64,000 nucleotides of DNA from Roseiarcus sp963835215 (GTDB taxonomy: Bacteria; Pseudomonadota; Alphaproteobacteria; Rhizobiales; Beijerinckiaceae): NCBI GenBank assembly GCA_963835215.1, contig CAWIES010000002.1, positions 620,001-684,000 of the forward strand, written 5' to 3'. The position numbers and the translations under genes are program-made. The notes beneath the pieces are model-generated. The model saw only the letters and a program-made list of their open reading frames with translations. It had not been told where the DNA came from and made no database searches. This document shows, piece by piece, positions 45,198 through 54,344 of the stretch. Numbering within the stretch: the stretch's first letter is position 1; each line of letters opens with the position of its first letter.

Positions 45198-46765
45198 GCG
45201 ACGCCAGCGCACAAGCCGAGCTCGCGCGCAATTTCACGCCGCGCCGGATCGCCGCCTTCACCATCATGGTGTTTGGCATGTTCATGGCGATTCTGGACAT
45301 CCAGATCGTCTCGGCGTCGCTGTCGCAAATTCAGGCTGGCCTGTCGGCTTCGCAGGACGAGATCACTTGGGTTCAGACGTCCTACCTGATCGCCGAAGTG
45401 ATCATGATTCCGCTGTCGGGCTATTTGTCGCGCGCCTTCTCGACGCGAATCGTCTTCACCGTGTCAGCCGCCGGCTTCACCTTGATGAGCTTCATGTGCT
45501 CGCGCGCGACCTCGATCGACGAGATGATCGTCTGGCGCGCGTTGCAGGGCTTCATTGGCGGCGGCATGATCCCGACCGTCTTCGCCGCCGCCTACACGAT
45601 CTTCCCGCGCAACAGAATGTCGATCGTCGCGCCGATCATCGGTCTGGTGGCGACGCTGGCGCCGACCATCGGGCCGACGGCGGGCGGGTTACTCACCGAC
45701 ATGTTCGACTGGCGGTGGTTGTTCCTGGTCAATCTCGCGCCCGGCGTCGTCGTCTCGATCGCCGCCTGGTTCCTGATCGACTTCGACCAGCCCGACCTCA
45801 AGCTGCTCAAGAACTTCGATTGGGTCGGGCTCCTGTCGATGGCGACGTTCCTCGGCGCGCTCGAATACGCGCTGGAGGAAGGCCCCTCGAAGGATTGGTT
45901 CGAGGACACGGCGGTGACCTGGGCGTTGATCGCATCGGGCGTCGGGGCGATCACCTTCTTCTGGCGGGTCCTCACCGCGCGTCAGCCGATCGTCGATCTC
46001 TCCGCCTTCCGCGACCGCAACTTCTGGGCCGGCTCGCTGATGTCCTTCGTGCTGGGCATTGGCCTCTACGGCCTGACCTACATCTATCCGGTCTATCTGG
46101 CGGCAGTGCGCGGTTACTCGCCGTTGATGATCGGCAACACGATGTTCGTCACCGGCGCCTGCCAGTTCCTGGTCGCGCCAATCGTCGGGGCGATGATGAC
46201 GCGCATCGACCCGCGCAAGATGATCGCGGTCGGCTTCATCGGTTTTGGCGTCGGCACCTGGCAAGCCTCCTTCATCACCGCCGACTGGGATTTCTGGGAG
46301 CTGCTGGTGCCGCAGATGCTGCGCGGCTTCTCGCTGATGCTGTGCATGGTGCCGATCAACAATCTGTCGCTCGGCACGATGGCGCCCGACAAGATCAAGA
46401 ACGCTTCCGGCCTGTTCAACCTGACCCGCAATCTCGGCGGCGCCTTTGGCCTCGCGTTGATCAACACGCTGCTCGACAAGCGCATGGACCTGCACCTCGA
46501 GCGGCTGCGCGAAGCGGTCGTGTGGGGCCGTTCGGCGGTTGACGAGACGCTCGCCGGGCTTGCCCAGACGCTGGCCTCGAAGGGCTCCGACGCGACGCTG
46601 GCGGCGACCCAGGTCCTGGCGCAGAAGGTTCGTCAGCAGGCCGAGGTGATGGCGCTTGGCGACGTCTTCCTGGCGCTGACGGTGATCTACATCTCTCTGA
46701 GCGTTTTGACCGCGGTTATGCGCCGGCCGCCCAAGCCCGCCGGCGCCGGGGGCGGCGGCCATTAA
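45194..46765 (+). CDS. DHA2-family multidrug transporter (EmrB type)
   Basis: A 523-residue MFS antiporter with about 14 membrane segments. The motifs are typical: ILDIQIVSASLSQIQ (motif D1), WVQTSYLIAEVIMIPLSGYLSRAFSTR (motif A), GLVATLAPTIGPTAGGLLTD (motif C). Starts at GTG 45194 inside the fusion-protein stop codon. It would expel hydrophobic toxic compounds with proton exchange, under control of the divergent TetR protein. Confidence 0.93.
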   Translation: MSDASAQAELARNFTPRRIAAFTIMVFGMFMAILDIQIVSASLSQIQAGLSASQDEITWVQTSYLIAEVIMIPLSGYLSRAFSTRIVFTVSAAGFTLMSFMCSRATSIDEMIVWRALQGFIGGGMIPTVFAAAYTIFPRNRMSIVAPIIGLVATLAPTIGPTAGGLLTDMFDWRWLFLVNLAPGVVVSIAAWFLIDFDQPDLKLLKNFDWVGLLSMATFLGALEYALEEGPSKDWFEDTAVTWALIASGVGAITFFWRVLTARQPIVDLSAFRDRNFWAGSLMSFVLGIGLYGLTYIYPVYLAAVRGYSPLMIGNTMFVTGACQFLVAPIVGAMMTRIDPRKMIAVGFIGFGVGTWQASFITADWDFWELLVPQMLRGFSLMLCMVPINNLSLGTMAPDKIKNASGLFNLTRNLGGAFGLALINTLLDKRMDLHLERLREAVVWGRSAVDETLAGLAQTLASKGSDATLAATQVLAQKVRQQAEVMALGDVFLALTVIYISLSVLTAVMRRPPKPAGAGGGGH

Positions 46766-46780
46766 CTCTTTGTAATCCCC

Positions 46781-46803
46781 GGCCGCGCGGCACTTGCGCG
46801 GCC
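46781..46803. terminator. Weak hairpin after the efflux operon
   Basis: GGCCGCGC (46781-46788) pairs with GCGCGGCC (46796-46803) around a seven-base loop, 15 bases after the emrB-type stop. It has no T-run, so it may be an end-of-operon structure or incidental. Confidence 0.35.
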
Positions 46804-46886
46804 CGAGCGCTCCGACCATATTAGGCGTCTAGCGCGAAGCTCAGCTCCTGCCGGAGCACCCAGCCGCGCCGACACGAGGTTTTTCG

Positions 46887-47648
46887 ATGTCCGACTATGA
46901 TCGCTACGCCAACGCTGGCGCTGGCATTGCCCGGTCTTCCGCCGCGGTCGATCAGGGCCTGCGTACGTACATGCTCGGCGTCTACAACTACATGACGCTC
47001 GGCCTCGGCCTGACTGGCGTCGTCGCCTTTCTCGCCTACAAGCTCGGCGTCGTCGAAAACGCGAGCGGCCATATCGTCGCCCTGACCGACTTCGGCAACG
47101 CGATCTACGTTTCGCCGCTGCGCTGGCTGGTCATCTTCGCGCCGCTGGTATTGGTGTTCGGCATCTCCGCCGGGCGCAACGCGATGTCGGTTGGCGCGAC
47201 GCGGCTCGTCTTCATCGCTTTTGCGGCGCTGATCGGCCTGTCGCTCTCGACCGTGTTCGTCGTCTACACCCAGGCCTCGATCGCCCGGGTGTTCTTCGAG
47301 ACCGCCGCCGCCTTCGGCGCCTTGAGCCTTTACGGCTACACCACCCAGCGCAGCCTGTCGGCGATGGGTTCGTTCATGGTGATGGGCTTGTTCGGCCTGA
47401 TCATCGCGAGCGTCGTCAACCTGTTCCTGCAAAGCTCCGGCTTGCAATGGGCGCTGTCGGTCGTGGGCATCGGTATCTTCGCCGGCCTGACCGCCTGGGA
47501 CACGCAAGCGATCAAGCAGAGCTACTTCGCCAGCGACGCCTACGAAGCGTCGGAGAAGAAGGCGATCTTCGGCGCGCTGAAGCTCTATCTCGACTTCGTC
47601 AACATGTTCCAGATGCTGCTGATGTTGTCGGGCGGTCGCCGCAACTGA
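46887..47648 (+). CDS. Bax inhibitor-1/YccA family membrane protein
   Basis: The 253-residue protein has seven hydrophobic segments. The N-terminus (YDRYANAGAGIARSSAAVDQGLRTYMLGVYNYMTLGLGLTGVVA in parts) and the C-terminal WDTQAIKQSYFASD followed by GALKLYLDFVNMFQMLLMLSGGRR are family hallmarks. It is an inner-membrane protein linked to FtsH and calcium leak in relatives. A good intrinsic terminator follows its stop. Confidence 0.93.
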   Translation: MSDYDRYANAGAGIARSSAAVDQGLRTYMLGVYNYMTLGLGLTGVVAFLAYKLGVVENASGHIVALTDFGNAIYVSPLRWLVIFAPLVLVFGISAGRNAMSVGATRLVFIAFAALIGLSLSTVFVVYTQASIARVFFETAAAFGALSLYGYTTQRSLSAMGSFMVMGLFGLIIASVVNLFLQSSGLQWALSVVGIGIFAGLTAWDTQAIKQSYFASDAYEASEKKAIFGALKLYLDFVNMFQMLLMLSGGRRN

Positions 47649-47679
47649 CGCTCGGCGCCAGCAGACGCGCTTTCTAAGA

Positions 47680-47710
47680 CCCCCGGCCCGCGCGAGCGGC
47701 CGGGGTTTTT
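47680..47710 (+). terminator. Intrinsic terminator after the BI-1 gene
   Basis: CCCCGGCC (47681-47688) pairs with GGCCGGGG (47698-47705) and is followed by TTTTT (47706-47710). It lies 31 bases after the stop, a standard rho-independent terminator. Confidence 0.85.
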
Positions 47711-47800
47711 GTTGCGCGGCGCACGCAGCCGCAACCGGCGTCTATTCTTGACAGTTTCGCGCCCGCCTCTCTATAAGCAGGCCGCCCGAAACAGGGCCTT

Positions 47801-47877
47801 GGCGGGGTAGCTCAGCCGGTTAGAGCAGCGGAATCATAATCCGCGTGTCGGGGGTTCGAGTCCCTCTCCCGCTACCA
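47801..47877 (+). tRNA. tRNA-Met (CAT), elongator
   Basis: A complete 77-base cloverleaf: acceptor GGCGGGG, D-arm AGCTCAGCCGGTTAGAGC, anticodon stem GCGGA/TCCGC with loop ATCATAA (anticodon CAT), T-arm GGGGGTTCGAGTCCCT and encoded CCA. The first base pairs, so it is not initiator tRNA, and the whole sequence resembles alphaproteobacterial elongator tRNA-Met. Confidence 0.92.
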
Positions 47878-47914
47878 TCTTTCGCCCTCAGTACAGCCGC
47901 CTGCTCCGAGCTTC

Positions 47915-48808
47915 TCACTCGGCTACCGGCGCGCCATTCGCCCGGGCGACGAAATCGGACAGCATCGGCACGTAAGACTCGCCCTCGCCCGCCGCGACCG
48001 CCTGCGCGAAGCTGTTGCGCACGGTCGCGCCGACCGGGTTGGCGACGCCGAGCGCCTGCGCGAAACTCGCGAGATAGGTGACGTCCTTAAGCGCGTTGGC
48101 GAGCGTGAAGCGGTGCGCGTTGCGATCGCGCTCCAGCACGTATTTGAAGAACGTCTGATAAAATGGACAGTCCATCCGCCCGCCGCGGATCACCGAGTCG
48201 AACACCTGCGCGCTCAGCCCGGCCTTGGCGCCGACCATCAACGCCTCGGAATAGATCGCCGCGTAGCCGAGCGAGACGAAGTTGTTGAGCAGCTTCATCG
48301 TGTGGCCCGTGCCGACCGGGCCGGTGGGGATCACGCGGCCGGCGAAGGCTTCGAGCAGCGGGCGGGCGCGCGCGACGGCGTCGGGGTCGCCCCCGACCAT
48401 CACATCGAGCGTCCCCTCCCAGGCGTCCTTGGGCGTGCGGCTGAGCGGCGCATCGACCAGCACGCTTCCCTTGGCCGCGAGGATCGCGGCGAGGCGGGTG
48501 GTTGAAGCGGGGTCGCAGGTCGAGCAGTCGACGATCAGCAGCGGCTTGCCGGCGGCGGCGAGACCGTGCTCGCCGAGGATCAGCGCCTCGACCTGCGGCG
48601 AGCCGGTGACGCAAATGACCACCACGTCGCTCGCCGCGGCGAGCGCGCTCAGGTCCCTCGCCTCAGCTGCGCCGCGGGTCTTCAAATCCTCGATCGCCTC
48701 GCGCTTGCGATGGGCGAGCACGGTGACCGGCCAGCCCTTCTCGACGAGGTTCCTCGCCATGCCGTGGCCCATCAGGCCGACGCCGACAAAGCCTATGCGT
48801 TCTTTCAT
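47915..48808 (-). CDS. NAD(P)-dependent beta-hydroxyacid dehydrogenase (3-hydroxyisobutyrate dehydrogenase family)
   Basis: The 297-residue protein starts with GFVGVGLMGHGMARNLVEKG (cofactor site). VDAPLSRTPKDAWEGTLDVMVGG is the family substrate loop, in which SR replaces the more usual SGG, and GHTMKLLNNFVSLGYAAIYSEAL holds the catalytic Lys. Relatives reduce or oxidise 3-hydroxyisobutyrate, tartronate semialdehyde, glyoxylate or succinic semialdehyde; the substrate here is open. ATG at 48808 is chosen over an upstream frame with no conservation. It converges with tRNA-Met. Confidence 0.84.
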   Translation of the reverse strand: MKERIGFVGVGLMGHGMARNLVEKGWPVTVLAHRKREAIEDLKTRGAAEARDLSALAAASDVVVICVTGSPQVEALILGEHGLAAAGKPLLIVDCSTCDPASTTRLAAILAAKGSVLVDAPLSRTPKDAWEGTLDVMVGGDPDAVARARPLLEAFAGRVIPTGPVGTGHTMKLLNNFVSLGYAAIYSEALMVGAKAGLSAQVFDSVIRGGRMDCPFYQTFFKYVLERDRNAHRFTLANALKDVTYLASFAQALGVANPVGATVRNSFAQAVAAGEGESYVPMLSDFVARANGAPVAE

Positions 48809-48988
48809 CGCCCCTACTCCCGCCGGTCGTCCCCACCCGGCGCGAACAGGATCAGATTTCGCCAGCGGCGGCAAACAAATGTCGGTGATCGCGCTCGCCG
48901 ATCGCCTCGGCGAAATCGCCCGCAAGCCCAGGACAAGTTTCATGTGGTCGGATCGCCAACCCAAGACGACTTAGGAGAGCTTCGGGCA

Positions 48989-49528
48989 ATGGACGACGTC
49001 GTTAACGAGGCTTTACGCATCCGGCTGCGCGACGGGCGCGACCTCGCCGACCTCCTGGCGCTGTTCAACGAAGAGCGCTTCGTGCGCTACGCCTCGGCGC
49101 GCGGGCCGTTCGGCTCGGCGGGCGAGTTGGAGTCCTGGCTCTCGGGCATCTCGTGCGCCAATCGCTACGAGACGGTCGCGGTGCTGGCGGGGCGGACGAT
49201 CGGCTTTGCCGGCCTCTATGCGATGGGCGATGGGCTCGAACACTCGGGCTGGATCTTGATTGGCGTGCGCGAGGCGTTCCAGGCCCGCGGCGTCGGTCCG
49301 CGTCTGCTGAAGACGCTGCTGGGCGCCGCCAGCGTCATCTTCGGCTTGCGGCGCGTCCAGCTCACCGTGTTTGGCGACAATGAGCCGGCGATGAAGCTCT
49401 ACCGCCGCTTCGGCTTTGAGATCGAAGGGCGCCACAGCGAGTTCATCCGCCGCAGCGACGGGTTCATCGACGGCTACACCATGGCGAGGATGCGCGAGCC
49501 CGGCACGCCCCAGCGCCGGGTCGCCTAA
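48989..49528 (+). CDS. GNAT-family N-acetyltransferase
   Basis: The 179-residue protein has the GNAT acetyl-CoA motif as REAFQARGVGPRLLKTLLGAA and the C-terminal pattern LRRVQLTVFGDNEPAMKLYRRFGFEIEGRHSEFIRRSDGFIDGYTMARM, like RimI/PhinothricinAT-type proteins. The acceptor is unknown. GGAGAG precedes the ATG at 48989; the frame is open upstream but overlaps the divergent gene. Confidence 0.88.
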   Translation: MDDVVNEALRIRLRDGRDLADLLALFNEERFVRYASARGPFGSAGELESWLSGISCANRYETVAVLAGRTIGFAGLYAMGDGLEHSGWILIGVREAFQARGVGPRLLKTLLGAASVIFGLRRVQLTVFGDNEPAMKLYRRFGFEIEGRHSEFIRRSDGFIDGYTMARMREPGTPQRRVA

Positions 49529-49654
49529 GACCGCCCCATCTCTCAGCAATTCGCTTCACGGTCGAGCAACCTTTCGTAGTTAGTGTAAGGGCCCTGCCGT
49601 CCCAGACGAAGGGTTAACAAGCGGTTGCCCCCAACCGACAATTGCGACGCCGCA

Positions 49655-50015
49655 ATGAGTATGCCTGCGGAAACGACCCCCGACCCTAACGCTGACAAGC
49701 GCCGCGCAAAGCGGAGCCGCTGTCTGCGCGAGGCTCGCTGCGTCTTCAACAAGGGCTGTTCGAACTTCTCGGTCCTGGTGCGCAATATCTCCGAAACCGG
49801 CGCGAGGCTGGCTGGCAGCGAGTTGTTCTGCCTGCCCGAGGAATTCGAGCTGCAGATCATCAATGGACCCGGGTCGATCTCGGCCCGCCGCGTGCGTCGC
49901 ATGTGGATCCGGCAGGAACTCGATCGGCGTGTTCTTTCTCGAGCCCGAGCGCGCGATCGTCCTGCGCCCCTTGGAGTGGCAATCGGAGGGACTTCGCCCG
50001 AGTCGGGTCGGCTAG
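49655..50015 (+). CDS. PilZ domain-like protein, frameshifted in this sequence
   Basis: A small PilZ-type protein. DKRRAKRSRCLREARCVFNKGCSNFSVLVRNISETGARLAG fits the RxxxR...(D/N)xSxxG type c-di-GMP-binding pattern, with Asn in place of the usual Asp. One extra base near 49921 shifts the frame after MWIRQEL; correcting it gives IGVFFLEPERAIVLRPLEWQ and a TAG at 50013. Repaired length 119 residues. The ATG at 49655 has no strong ribosome site. Confidence 0.68.
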
Positions 50016-50038
50016 CCCGCCGCCCGCATCCTCGCTCG

Positions 50039-51946
50039 TCAGCCGAACGCCTTCTCCATCACCCTGCGCAGGCGCGCCGCGAACGCCGGCGGATCGGTGA
50101 GCGCATCGCCATCGGCAAGCCGCGCCTCTTCGTAGATCAGCCACGCCGCGTCCTCGATCAGCGCCTTGTCGCCGCCGGCGACGAACCGGCGCGCGAGGGT
50201 CTGCGTCAGCGGATGATTGGCGTTGACCTCCAGCACCGCCTTGGCGCGCTCGCCGAGGCGCCCGTGGGCGGCGAGGATCTTTTCGAGTTGCCGGTCGGGG
50301 GCGAATTCCGGCGCCACCAGGCAGGCGAGGCTGTCGGTCAAGCGGTCGGAGGCGCGCGCCTCGCCGATCTCGCTCTCAAGCGTTTGCTTGAGGAAGACGA
50401 TCAGGGCGGCGACATCCGGGGTCGCCTCGGCCGGCGCGCTCGCGCCGTCCTTGAGCGCGATCGATTTGATGTCGGCCGCCCCCTGGCTGATCGACTTGAA
50501 TGGCTTGCCCTCGTAGCCGACCGCGCTCGACACCCAGAACGCGTCAACCGGATCGGCGAGCAGCAACACCTCGACGTCGCGGGCGCGGAAACCTTCGAGC
50601 TGCGGGCTGGCTGCGAGCCGCTTAGCGTCTTCGCCGGTGAGGTAATAGATCGCAGTCTGGTTCTCGCGCAACGCGGCGACATAGTCGGCGAGCGTGCGCC
50701 CGCCCTCGGGATGCGCGGTCGATGAAAAGCGGGCGATCTTGAACAGCGCGTCGCGCCGCTCGGGGTCTTCGTAGAGACCCTCCTTGATCACCGCGCCGAA
50801 GTTTTCCCAAACCTTGGCGAAGCGTTCCGGCTCGGCTTCCGCCAGTCTGGTCAGCTCGCCCACCAGGCGGTTGGTCACACCCTTGCGGATAGCAGCGAAG
50901 ACCGCGCTCTGCTGAATCATTTCGCGCGAGACGTTGAGCGGCAGGTCGGCGCTGTCGACCACCAGCCGGAAGAACCGCAGCCAACCTGGCAGCAGGTCGG
51001 CGTCCTGCGTGATCAGCACGCGCCGGACATAGAGCTTGTTGTGGCTCTTACGCGCCGGATCGAAGAGATCGAACGGGCGCGAGCCCGGAAGGAAAGCGAG
51101 CGCGGTGTATTCGTGCCGCCCTTCCGCACGCCAGTGAACGGTCAGCGCCGGCTCGTCGAACTGGCCCGAAAGACTGCGGTAGAATTCGGCGTAGTCCTCG
51201 GGCTTGATCTCGCTTTTCGACTTAGCCCAGATCGCCGCGCCGTCGGCGACGCGCCGCGGCGTCGCGCCCGGCTTGTCGATGAGGTCGATCGGCACGGCGA
51301 CGGCGCCGGAATGTTCGCGCACGATGCGCTCGAGACGCGCGGGTTCGAGATACTCGCTCGAAGCCTCGTTGAGATGCAGCGTGACGCGAGCGCCGCGGCC
51401 GGGCGCCGCATCGAGCGCCAGCGGCGCGACGGTGAAGGCGCCGGCGCCATCCGAAGTCCAACGCCAGGCTTCCTCGCCGCCAGCGCGCCGCGTGTCGACC
51501 GTGACTTCATCGGCGACCATGAACGAAGAATAGAAGCCGATGCCGAATTGGCCGATCAGATTGGCCGCCTCTTTGCCAGCATCCTCGGCGGCGAGCCGAT
51601 CGAGGAAGGCGCGGGTGCCCGAGCGGGCGATGGTGCCGAGCGCCTCGACCAGTTCCTGGCGCGTCATGCCAACGCCATTGTCGGTGAAGGCGATGGTTCG
51701 TTGGTCGGGATCGATTGCGATCTCGATCGCGAACGGGCCACCCACTTCGATCAGCTCGGGCTTGGCGATCGCTTCGTAGCGCAGTTTCTCGCAGGCGTCG
51801 GCCGCGTTGGAAACCAGCTCGCGCACGAAGATGTCGCGGTCTGAATAGACCGAATGGACCATCAGATGCAGGAGGCGCGAGACGTCGGCCTCGAAATTCT
51901 GGGTCTTGGCTTCATCGCCGATGGAAATGGACGCGTCGGTGGTCAA
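50039..51946 (-). CDS. htpG: Molecular chaperone HtpG (Hsp90)
   Basis: The 635-residue Hsp90 is intact. The GHKL ATP site shows VRELVSNAADACEKLRYEAI, FTDNGVGMTRQELVEALGTIARSGT and IGQFGIGFYSSFMVADEV; the middle domain has KLYVRRVLITQDADLLPGWLRFFRLVVDSADLPLNVSRE in parts, and the C-terminal dimer domain follows. It folds clients with the DnaK system. Start at ATG 51946. No clear heat-shock promoter was recognised upstream. Confidence 0.95.
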   Translation of the reverse strand: MTTDASISIGDEAKTQNFEADVSRLLHLMVHSVYSDRDIFVRELVSNAADACEKLRYEAIAKPELIEVGGPFAIEIAIDPDQRTIAFTDNGVGMTRQELVEALGTIARSGTRAFLDRLAAEDAGKEAANLIGQFGIGFYSSFMVADEVTVDTRRAGGEEAWRWTSDGAGAFTVAPLALDAAPGRGARVTLHLNEASSEYLEPARLERIVREHSGAVAVPIDLIDKPGATPRRVADGAAIWAKSKSEIKPEDYAEFYRSLSGQFDEPALTVHWRAEGRHEYTALAFLPGSRPFDLFDPARKSHNKLYVRRVLITQDADLLPGWLRFFRLVVDSADLPLNVSREMIQQSAVFAAIRKGVTNRLVGELTRLAEAEPERFAKVWENFGAVIKEGLYEDPERRDALFKIARFSSTAHPEGGRTLADYVAALRENQTAIYYLTGEDAKRLAASPQLEGFRARDVEVLLLADPVDAFWVSSAVGYEGKPFKSISQGAADIKSIALKDGASAPAEATPDVAALIVFLKQTLESEIGEARASDRLTDSLACLVAPEFAPDRQLEKILAAHGRLGERAKAVLEVNANHPLTQTLARRFVAGGDKALIEDAAWLIYEEARLADGDALTDPPAFAARLRRVMEKAFG

Positions 51947-52297
51947 ATTCGCCTCGTCGGTCTTGAAATGGGCCGGGACAGGGGGCGCGCGCAGGCGGCG
52001 CCGATCGCAGCGTTCATATCGCCGTGAAGTCGCGCGGATTCAAGTCGCCGAGGGAATAGGGGGGAAGTGAAAAAAGGGCGGATCGGCCGGGAGGGGGCCC
52101 GCCGATCCGCCAGCCCGCGTGGCAATCTGGAAGTTCAATGCGCCGCTCGGGGGCTGGGGGGCAAAATACACCGAGCGCAGTATCGAACCGAACCATCGCG
52201 GCTTCATGATGTTTTGCCCGGTCGATGCGGCGCCCAATTGACCACAAACAGGCAAAAGGAAGGCATTTCTCACGCTTACGTGAGCCCTCCGACGCGT
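51947..52297. other. Intergenic region between htpG and the D,D-carboxypeptidase gene
   Basis: 351 bases with no credible ORF. It contains a strong leftward terminator (52068-52111) and a small hairpin CTCACG-CTTA-CGTGAG at 52269-52284. The 190 bases between the carboxypeptidase stop and the terminator could be a long 3' untranslated region or hide a small RNA. Confidence 0.5.
52068..52111 (-). terminator. Intrinsic terminator reading leftward
   Basis: GGCGGATCGGC (52077-52087) pairs with GCCGATCCGCC (52101-52111) around a 13-base loop. On the minus strand the stem is followed by CTTTTTT (from 52076 down), making a standard rho-independent terminator for transcripts coming from the carboxypeptidase side. 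Confidence 0.8.
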
Positions 52298-53632
52298 TCA
52301 TTTGGCGGGGGGCGCCGGCGCGGCCTTCGGCTTGACGACCCTGGCGAGCCGCCTGTGGCGCACCACCGGCTTGAGCGCCGCCTTAACCGGCGCCGTCGGC
52401 GACTTGACCGCGCCCTGCAGCGCGGCAGGCGCGCCCTGGGCGTCGGCGCCGTCGATCAGCGGCTTGTCGTTGGCGTAAGCGCGCGCCGCCGCGGGCGGCG
52501 CGGTCTCGTCCTTGTCGGTCGGCTTGGCGGCGAGCACTGGCCCGGTCCAGCCGGCAACGGGGCCAACAAAAATCGGCACGGGATCGAAATGAACCGGCCG
52601 CATCGCGTCTTCGAGGGTCATCGGGACCGGCGCGACCACGCTGGGACCGGGCCCGCCGCGCTTGTTGGCGGGGGGCGCGATCGGCGCCTCGGCCTCCTCT
52701 TCGCCGGCCAGCGCGGCGGCGCGATTGCGCCGCGAGCAGATTTCCCCGCGCATATCGGGGGGCGTGGTCGAGGCCGACATCGGCAGATCCGCGACCGGCC
52801 CAACCCCGCCGCCCCATTTGGCGAAGCCTTCATCGAACAGGCGCGCCGCTTCCAGCGTGCGCACGAGGGGCGTGGGCGCCCCAAGCACGACGACGATCAG
52901 CCGCTTGCCATTCCGGGTCGCGCTACCGACGACATTGAAGCCGGCGGGGCAGGTGAAGCCGGTCTTCATGCCGTCCGCGCCGGGATAGTGGCCGAGCAGA
53001 CCGTTGTGATTGGGGATGATCTGGGCGTCGAGTTGCAGCGCGCCAATGTCGAACAGATCGCTATGCTCGGGGAAGTCGCGCAGCAGGGCTCTCGCAACGA
53101 TCGCCATGTCGCGCGCCGAGGAGACATGGGCCGGATCGTGCAGGCCATTGGGATTGACGAAATGCGATTCGCGCATGCCGAGCCGCTGCGCAGTCGCGTT
53201 CATTTCGTCGGCGAAGGCTTCGACCGAGCCGGAGATGTTTTCGGCGATCATCACCGCCACGTCATTGGGCGATTTGACCATCAGCATCTTCAGCGCGTTG
53301 TCGAGCGTGACCTCGGTGCCGGGGACAAAACCCATTTTCGAGGCGGGCATGTTCGCGGCGCGCTGCGACATGGTCATCGGCGTATCGAGCGTCAGCTTGC
53401 CGTCGCGCACCGCCTGCAGGGCGACATAGACCGTCACCAGCTTGGTCAGCGAGGCGGGATACCAGGGCGCAGTCGCCTGGTCCTCGATCAGCGCCTGACC
53501 GGAATCGACGTCGACGACCAGAGAGGGACCGGCCGCGAGCGCGGACCCCGCGCCGAGCGCCAGCGTGCAAGCCAGAACCACGGCGCGCAGCCGATTTGTT
53601 ACAGTCGCCGATAACGCCATCGTCCGCAGCAT
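52298..53632 (-). CDS. D-alanyl-D-alanine carboxypeptidase (peptidase S11)
   Basis: The 444-residue exported penicillin-binding protein trims pentapeptide stems. A signal peptide covers about 1-34 (ending SALAAG). Active-site motifs are complete: SLTK (Ser61, Lys64), SPN (121-123) and KTG (223-225). The C-terminal third is Pro/Ala/Lys-rich and basic (RHRRLARVVKPK), unlike the usual S11 beta domain and anchor, and may bind peptidoglycan or the outer surface of the membrane. ATG at 53632 is selected; 53620 is possible. It is followed by a 190-base tail and a terminator. Confidence 0.88.
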   Translation of the reverse strand: MLRTMALSATVTNRLRAVVLACTLALGAGSALAAGPSLVVDVDSGQALIEDQATAPWYPASLTKLVTVYVALQAVRDGKLTLDTPMTMSQRAANMPASKMGFVPGTEVTLDNALKMLMVKSPNDVAVMIAENISGSVEAFADEMNATAQRLGMRESHFVNPNGLHDPAHVSSARDMAIVARALLRDFPEHSDLFDIGALQLDAQIIPNHNGLLGHYPGADGMKTGFTCPAGFNVVGSATRNGKRLIVVVLGAPTPLVRTLEAARLFDEGFAKWGGGVGPVADLPMSASTTPPDMRGEICSRRNRAAALAGEEEAEAPIAPPANKRGGPGPSVVAPVPMTLEDAMRPVHFDPVPIFVGPVAGWTGPVLAAKPTDKDETAPPAAARAYANDKPLIDGADAQGAPAALQGAVKSPTAPVKAALKPVVRHRRLARVVKPKAAPAPPAK

Positions 53633-53732
53633 CCCGTCGGTTCGCTCTGAGCCCCCGCCGCAACGGCCCTGGGCGCGCCCCGTCGTGGTAAAGACTATCG
53701 CCCGCGACCTCAAGCCGCGCGGCGCCGCCAGA

Positions 53733-54344
53733 TCACACGATATGGAAATGTTGGCGATGCTGGGGCGGCGCGTCCCCCGCCACGGGAAAAACGGGCGCGA
53801 GCAGCTCGGCGCAGCCCGCCGCGGCCTTGGCCAGCGCCTCGGGCGCGCCGCCATCGCGCAAATCGGCGACGAGCGCGTCGACCAGCCCCTGCCAGTGGTT
53901 CTGAGGGATCGCGTGCGCGGCCGCGTCGGCGGCGATGACGCGCGCGTAGCGCTCGGCGAGCGAGACATAAACGAGCACGCCATTGCGCTCGGCGGCGTGC
54001 TCGAGCCCGCGGACCGAGAATTGCACGAGCGCGGCGCGATGCGCGTTGGCGCGCCGCAGACGGGCGGGCGTCAACAGCACGTGTTGCGGGATCAGCGACA
54101 GGATCGCGCTCGCCACGAAGCAGACGACGAGCTGCGCGATGAAAATCCGTTGCGCGGAAAGCTGGGTGAAGATCAGCAGCGGCCAAGGCGTGACGAGCGC
54201 GAGCAAGCCGCTCCACAGCAGTGGCGCGAATTCATAATTGGCCGAAGCGCGCGCCAGCACGCAGACGATCGGCGCGCGCGTGCGCTGCTGCGCGGCGCCG
54301 AAGGCCGTCTCGATCGTCGTCGCTTGCTGCGGAGTGATCGCCAT
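53733..54344 (-). CDS. TPM domain-containing membrane protein
   Basis: The 203-residue protein has an initial TPM-like segment (TTIETAFGAAQQRTRAPIVCVLARASANYEF), two hydrophobic segments (SGLLALVTPWPLLIF and FIAQLVVCFVASAIL) and a second TPM-like part (VLVYVSLAERYARVIAA, HWQGLVDALVADLRDG). It begins within the stop codon of the upstream TPM gene (TGATG), with GGAG in front. It is the last gene of the lemA-TPM-TPM operon. Confidence 0.78.
   Translation of the reverse strand: MAITPQQATTIETAFGAAQQRTRAPIVCVLARASANYEFAPLLWSGLLALVTPWPLLIFTQLSAQRIFIAQLVVCFVASAILSLIPQHVLLTPARLRRANAHRAALVQFSVRGLEHAAERNGVLVYVSLAERYARVIAADAAAHAIPQNHWQGLVDALVADLRDGGAPEALAKAAAGCAELLAPVFPVAGDAPPQHRQHFHIV

Noticed and set aside
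49625..50725. A long plus-strand frame continuing past the PilZ domain
   Set aside because: After the one-base shift near 49921 it runs antisense into htpG and loses all PilZ features.
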